Origin: an uncultured Oscillospiraceae bacterium
GTDB taxonomy: Bacteria; Bacillota; Clostridia; Oscillospirales; Ruminococcaceae
DNA length: 9,093 nucleotides
Direction: 5' to 3'
Assembly: GCA_910587335.1 (NCBI GenBank)
Contig: CAJUMG010000007.1
Coordinates: forward strand, 72,197 to 81,289
Every line of letters begins with the position of its first letter. Position 1 is the stretch's first letter. Both the position numbers and the translations under genes were made by a program. The notes under the pieces were generated by a model. That model had not been told where the DNA came from and made no database searches. It saw only the letters and a list, made by a program, of their open reading frames with translations. Positions 6,431 through 9,093 of this stretch are shown here, piece by piece.

Positions 6431-6445
6431 CTTTACGCCGTAAAG
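6431..6445. promoter_or_regulatory. Inverted repeat over the sbcD -35 box, possible operator
   Basis: CTTTAC-GCC-GTAAAG, perfect six-base arms around three bases, covers the -35 box (6432-6437) of the sbcD promoter and lies within the divergent ATPase-sbcD region. A protein bound here would block the sbcD promoter and could also affect the ATPase gene. It does not match the SOS/LexA box of Gram-positives (GAAC-N4-GTTC). Confidence 0.4.
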
Positions 6446-6460
6446 CAAAATGTGTAAAAT
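6432..6460 (+). promoter_or_regulatory. Promoter for sbcDC
   Basis: TTTACG (6432-6437), a 17-base spacer, then TAAAAT (6455-6460), giving a start point near 6467 and a leader of only about 23 bases. The ribosome binding site AAGGAG (6474-6479) follows, ten bases before the sbcD ATG. Confidence 0.55.
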
Positions 6461-6489
6461 AGTAAACAATAGGAAGGAGACCGGTTAAA

Positions 6490-7668
6490 ATGAAATGGAT
6501 TCATACATCCGATCTGCATATCGGAAAACAGTTAAACGAATTTTCTCTATTAGAGGACCAACGTTTTTTCCTGTATCAGTTAGCCCAATTAGCGAAAGAA
6601 GAACAGGTGGATGCATTGCTGCTCTCTGGGGATTTATATGATCGTTCGGTCCCTCCCGCCGAAGCGGTAAAGGTGTTGGATGAATTTTTGAGCTATACTG
6701 TAATGGAACTGAAAATTCCTGTGCTCGCCATTGCCGGCAATCACGATAGCCCTCAGCGGCTGGATTTTTGTAGCCGCCTTTTGCGCTCCTCTGGTCTTTA
6801 TATCACTGGGCGCTATCAAAAACAGTGGGAAAAGGTTACCTTGAAGGATGCATTGGGACCAGTCCAATTTTATCTTTGTCCTTACTTGGAACCAGCGTTA
6901 GTCCGCGCGGATTTCCCGGGAAAAGATCTGCGCTCCTTCGATGACGCATTTGCTGCTGTGTTTGAAAAGAATTTGCCATCCATTGACTTTTCGAAACGAA
7001 ATGTCCTTTTAGCTCACGGATTTTTTTCTTATTTAAAAAACCCTGATTCTGTGGCGAGAAGTGAATCTGAAGTATCCTTAGGCGGCAGTGATTTGATTGA
7101 CGCGAAACGGCTGGAAAATTTTGACTATGTAGCCTTGGGGCATATTCATCGTCCCCAAAGTACAGGCAAAGAGCATCTTTGCTATAGTGGATCGCCATTA
7201 AAATATTCGCAGTCGGAAATTCCCTATTCTAAATCCGTGGTCATCGCAGAGCTGCGGGAAAAGGGAACGCTTTCTTTGCAAAGACGAACTCTTCCTCCTT
7301 TGCGAGATATGCGGGTCATACAGGGATATTTTGATCAGATTTTGCAAAAGGCCCCAAATCAAAATGAAAGAGAGGATCTGGTCTTCTTTTCTCTGTTAGA
7401 CCATACATTGATCCCCAATGCGATGAATCGTCTACGGGCTGTTTACCCGAACGCACTTGGCCTTACGATGCAAAGAAAAGATAAGGATAATAGCGACATA
7501 CTGCCCGCTCAAAAAGCGTCAAAGCCGGTGGAGGATTTATTTGGGGAATTTTACCAGATGGTCACCGGTGAGCAGCTACAAAAAGAGCAGGATATCATTG
7601 TAAAAGAAGCCTGTGAGAAATTACATATAGGAGGGAATTCCGATGAAACCACTCCGTCTGGAGTTTAA
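6490..7668 (+). CDS. sbcD: Exonuclease SbcCD subunit D (Mre11-like nuclease)
   Basis: The nuclease subunit of the cytosolic SbcCD complex, a Mn2+-dependent enzyme that cuts hairpins and trims blocked or broken DNA ends. The 392-residue length is usual for the family. All metallophosphoesterase motifs are present: D8 and H10 (SDLHIGK), D48 (SGDLYDR), N84, H85 and D86 (GNHDSPQRL), H176 (AHGFFS), and H218 and H220 (LGHIHRP). The C-terminal part (about 270-392) fits the capping domain and the region that binds the base of SbcC. The start ATG 6490 has GGAAGGAG upstream at 6472-6479. The 3' end overlaps sbcC by 26 bases, so the two subunits are almost surely translated together. Nothing is missing or odd in the active site. 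Confidence 0.96.
   Translation: MKWIHTSDLHIGKQLNEFSLLEDQRFFLYQLAQLAKEEQVDALLLSGDLYDRSVPPAEAVKVLDEFLSYTVMELKIPVLAIAGNHDSPQRLDFCSRLLRSSGLYITGRYQKQWEKVTLKDALGPVQFYLCPYLEPALVRADFPGKDLRSFDDAFAAVFEKNLPSIDFSKRNVLLAHGFFSYLKNPDSVARSESEVSLGGSDLIDAKRLENFDYVALGHIHRPQSTGKEHLCYSGSPLKYSQSEIPYSKSVVIAELREKGTLSLQRRTLPPLRDMRVIQGYFDQILQKAPNQNEREDLVFFSLLDHTLIPNAMNRLRAVYPNALGLTMQRKDKDNSDILPAQKASKPVEDLFGEFYQMVTGEQLQKEQDIIVKEACEKLHIGGNSDETTPSGV
7629..7635 (+). promoter_or_regulatory. sbcC ribosome binding site inside sbcD
   Basis: AGGAGGG lies seven bases before the sbcC ATG at 7643 and wholly within the last codons of sbcD. It fixes the sbcC start and shows that sbcC has its own strong initiation site as well as coupling by overlap. 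Confidence 0.85.
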
Positions 7669-9093
7669 TGCTTTCGGACCTTTTGCTCAAAATGAAGTGG
7701 TTGATTTTGAAAAGGTAACAGAATCTGGTATTTTTTTAATCTGTGGACCCACCGGAGCGGGTAAAACAACCATTTTTGATGGCATTTGTTTTGCGTTATA
7801 CGGAGAAGCTAGCGGCCCATTGCGGCAAAATGAGAATTTTAAAAGTGATTTTTCAGATCCATCTGCCCTTTGTTTTGTCCGCTACTCTTTCTCTATTCGA
7901 GATAGAAAATTTGAGGTTTACCGTGCGCCAAAACAGCAAAAACAAAAAAAGAATGGAGAAATGACAACCGTAGCCTCCAAAGCTGAGTTGACGCTGCCGG
8001 ATCAGACGGTCATTACGGGTCCCACAGCGGTTAACACACGACTGCAAGAAATCATTGGACTTTCCGCAAAACAGTTTAAACAGATTACTATGTTGGCACA
8101 AGGTGATTTTCGCCGTTTTTTAGATGCATCTAGTGAAGAAAAGCAGGAAATCTTTCGCCATATTTTTGATACGGAAAAGTTTGATCACTTTACCCTTTTG
8201 TTAGAGGAAGAATCCAAAAAAAACTTTTCTCAAATTGAACAGGAGCGGCAGAGGCTTTCCTTTCATCTAAAAAGCCTCACAAACCGGGAGGACACAAATT
8301 TTTCTCAGATGATTCAGGAAGAGTATCCGGTTGCTCCCCAAATATTGGACCGCCTTTCTAGCTTTTTGAAGGGGGATCAGGAAAAGCTTCTACAGCAACA
8401 AGAAAAAATCGGTCAATTGGAACAACAATGCGCAGGTCTCGGAATTGAAACCCATCGGCTCAACAACCAGCGGCTTGAAGATTTAGAAAAACGGAAAAAA
8501 GAAATGGAAAAACTATCTGCCCAAAAGCCGGAAATAGAACACTTGCAAAGGCATTTAAAGCTATTAAAGGACACAAAAGAGCTGCTTCCTTTATGGCAAA
8601 AAAGAGAGGATGAGCTTGAAGAAGCCAAAAACCTAAATGCGCTTTTAAAGGAAAAAGAAAAAACCCTGCATTTCCTGTATCAACAACAGAAATCGGTGCA
8701 GGAAAAAGCTTTACAGGCAAACAAAAATTTGGAAGAAAAGGAGAGCCTGCTTTCAAAAATTGCTTTTCTGCAATCGCTTGTCCCATTTTTTGAAGAACAA
8801 ACAGAATTGAAACAATCTATTGCAGAGTGCAGCAATAACCTTTTGCAAACGCAAAGAGAGCTGGATTTTTCCGATACACTAACTGCATATTATTGGCAAA
8901 GGGACTCGGTTGCAGATCTACAAAGGCAGCATATTTTATTTCAAAATATGCTGCAAACAATTGACGAAAAAGAGCAGCTGACTATTCTTTTTCGTCGTCA
9001 AAAAGAACATTACCTATCCAATTACTCGCTTTTTTTTGATGCACAGGCCGGAATCCTTGCTTCTAAATTAGAAGCAGGTGTTCCCTGCCCAGT
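7643..9093 (+). CDS. sbcC: Exonuclease SbcCD subunit C (Rad50-like ATPase), 5' half
   Basis: The ATPase and coiled-coil arm of the SbcCD complex. The frame is open from ATG 7643 to the window end: 483 full codons, about half of a typical protein of roughly 1000 residues. Seen: the N-terminal ABC-type ATPase half with FGPF (11-14) and Walker A GPTGAGKTT (35-43); the Q-loop region MLAQGDFRRFLDAS (about 149-162); then from about residue 180 a long Glu/Lys/Gln/Leu-rich coiled coil. The last residues read GVPCP, and family knowledge predicts CPxC here, the zinc hook at the arm tip that joins two complexes: C482 is the first hook cysteine, and the second would be the next codon beyond the window. 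Walker B and the signature motif lie in the missing C-terminal half. The frame shows no internal stop. It starts 26 bases inside sbcD, in the +1 frame relative to it. Confidence 0.95.
   Translation, partial: MKPLRLEFNAFGPFAQNEVVDFEKVTESGIFLICGPTGAGKTTIFDGICFALYGEASGPLRQNENFKSDFSDPSALCFVRYSFSIRDRKFEVYRAPKQQKQKKNGEMTTVASKAELTLPDQTVITGPTAVNTRLQEIIGLSAKQFKQITMLAQGDFRRFLDASSEEKQEIFRHIFDTEKFDHFTLLLEEESKKNFSQIEQERQRLSFHLKSLTNREDTNFSQMIQEEYPVAPQILDRLSSFLKGDQEKLLQQQEKIGQLEQQCAGLGIETHRLNNQRLEDLEKRKKEMEKLSAQKPEIEHLQRHLKLLKDTKELLPLWQKREDELEEAKNLNALLKEKEKTLHFLYQQQKSVQEKALQANKNLEEKESLLSKIAFLQSLVPFFEEQTELKQSIAECSNNLLQTQRELDFSDTLTAYYWQRDSVADLQRQHILFQNMLQTIDEKEQLTILFRRQKEHYLSNYSLFFDAQAGILASKLEAGVPCP

Noticed and set aside
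7743..7964. Plus-strand frame overlapping the start of sbcC
   Set aside because: It runs in another frame across the Walker A coding region of sbcC and has no ribosome binding site or recognisable domain.
8413..8786. Minus-strand frames opposite the sbcC coiled coil
   Set aside because: Poly-Ser/Phe/Leu products are the expected reverse reading of Glu/Lys/Gln-rich codons; there are no start signals.
1..9093. A new defence or mobile system
   Set aside because: No repeats with spacers, integrase, transposase, terminal repeats, toxin-antitoxin pair or defence-type domain combination is visible; SbcCD and the ATPase have ordinary architecture.

Overview
The window looks like chromosomal core sequence from a low-GC Gram-positive bacterium, most likely a member of the Clostridia. 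The evidence is strong AGGAGG-type ribosome binding sites before nearly every gene, good TTGaca/TATAAT-like promoters, a PheB-type ACT protein next to homoserine dehydrogenase, a YtvI-type membrane protein (a family known from spore formers) and a piece of a T-box leader. Placement below class level is not supported.

Layout. Bases 1-1664, minus strand: a two-gene operon, pheB-like ACT protein then hom (homoserine dehydrogenase; its last few codons lie beyond base 1), behind a good promoter at 1706-1734. Bases 1665-1984: an AT-rich divergent intergenic region with a possible forward promoter and a 14-bp perfect palindrome. Bases 1985-3055, plus: a YtvI/AI-2E family membrane protein. Bases 3056-3222: a T-box antiterminator/terminator fragment on the minus strand with no gene to control, followed by a plus-strand promoter. 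Bases 3223-3615, plus: an unrecognised 130-residue acidic protein. Bases 3637-3676: a terminator shared by two convergent genes. Bases 3675-6356, minus: a P2-type (SERCA/PMCA-like) calcium-transporting ATPase. Bases 6357-6489: a divergent control region with an inverted repeat over the sbcD promoter. Bases 6490-9093, plus: sbcD and the first half of sbcC, overlapping by 26 bases. The window ends inside the first CxxC of the SbcC zinc hook.

How the genes fit together. The ACT protein and Hom form an amino-acid module at the branch from aspartate to threonine and methionine. SbcD and SbcC are the nuclease and the ATPase/coiled-coil arm of one DNA-end-processing complex. The ATPase and the membrane protein are stand-alone genes. 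No phage, transposon, CRISPR array or defence cluster is visible, and I do not see a convincing new multi-gene system. The best leads are the orphan T-box fragment, the unknown 130-residue gene with its own promoter beside it, and the two palindromes in the divergent control regions.
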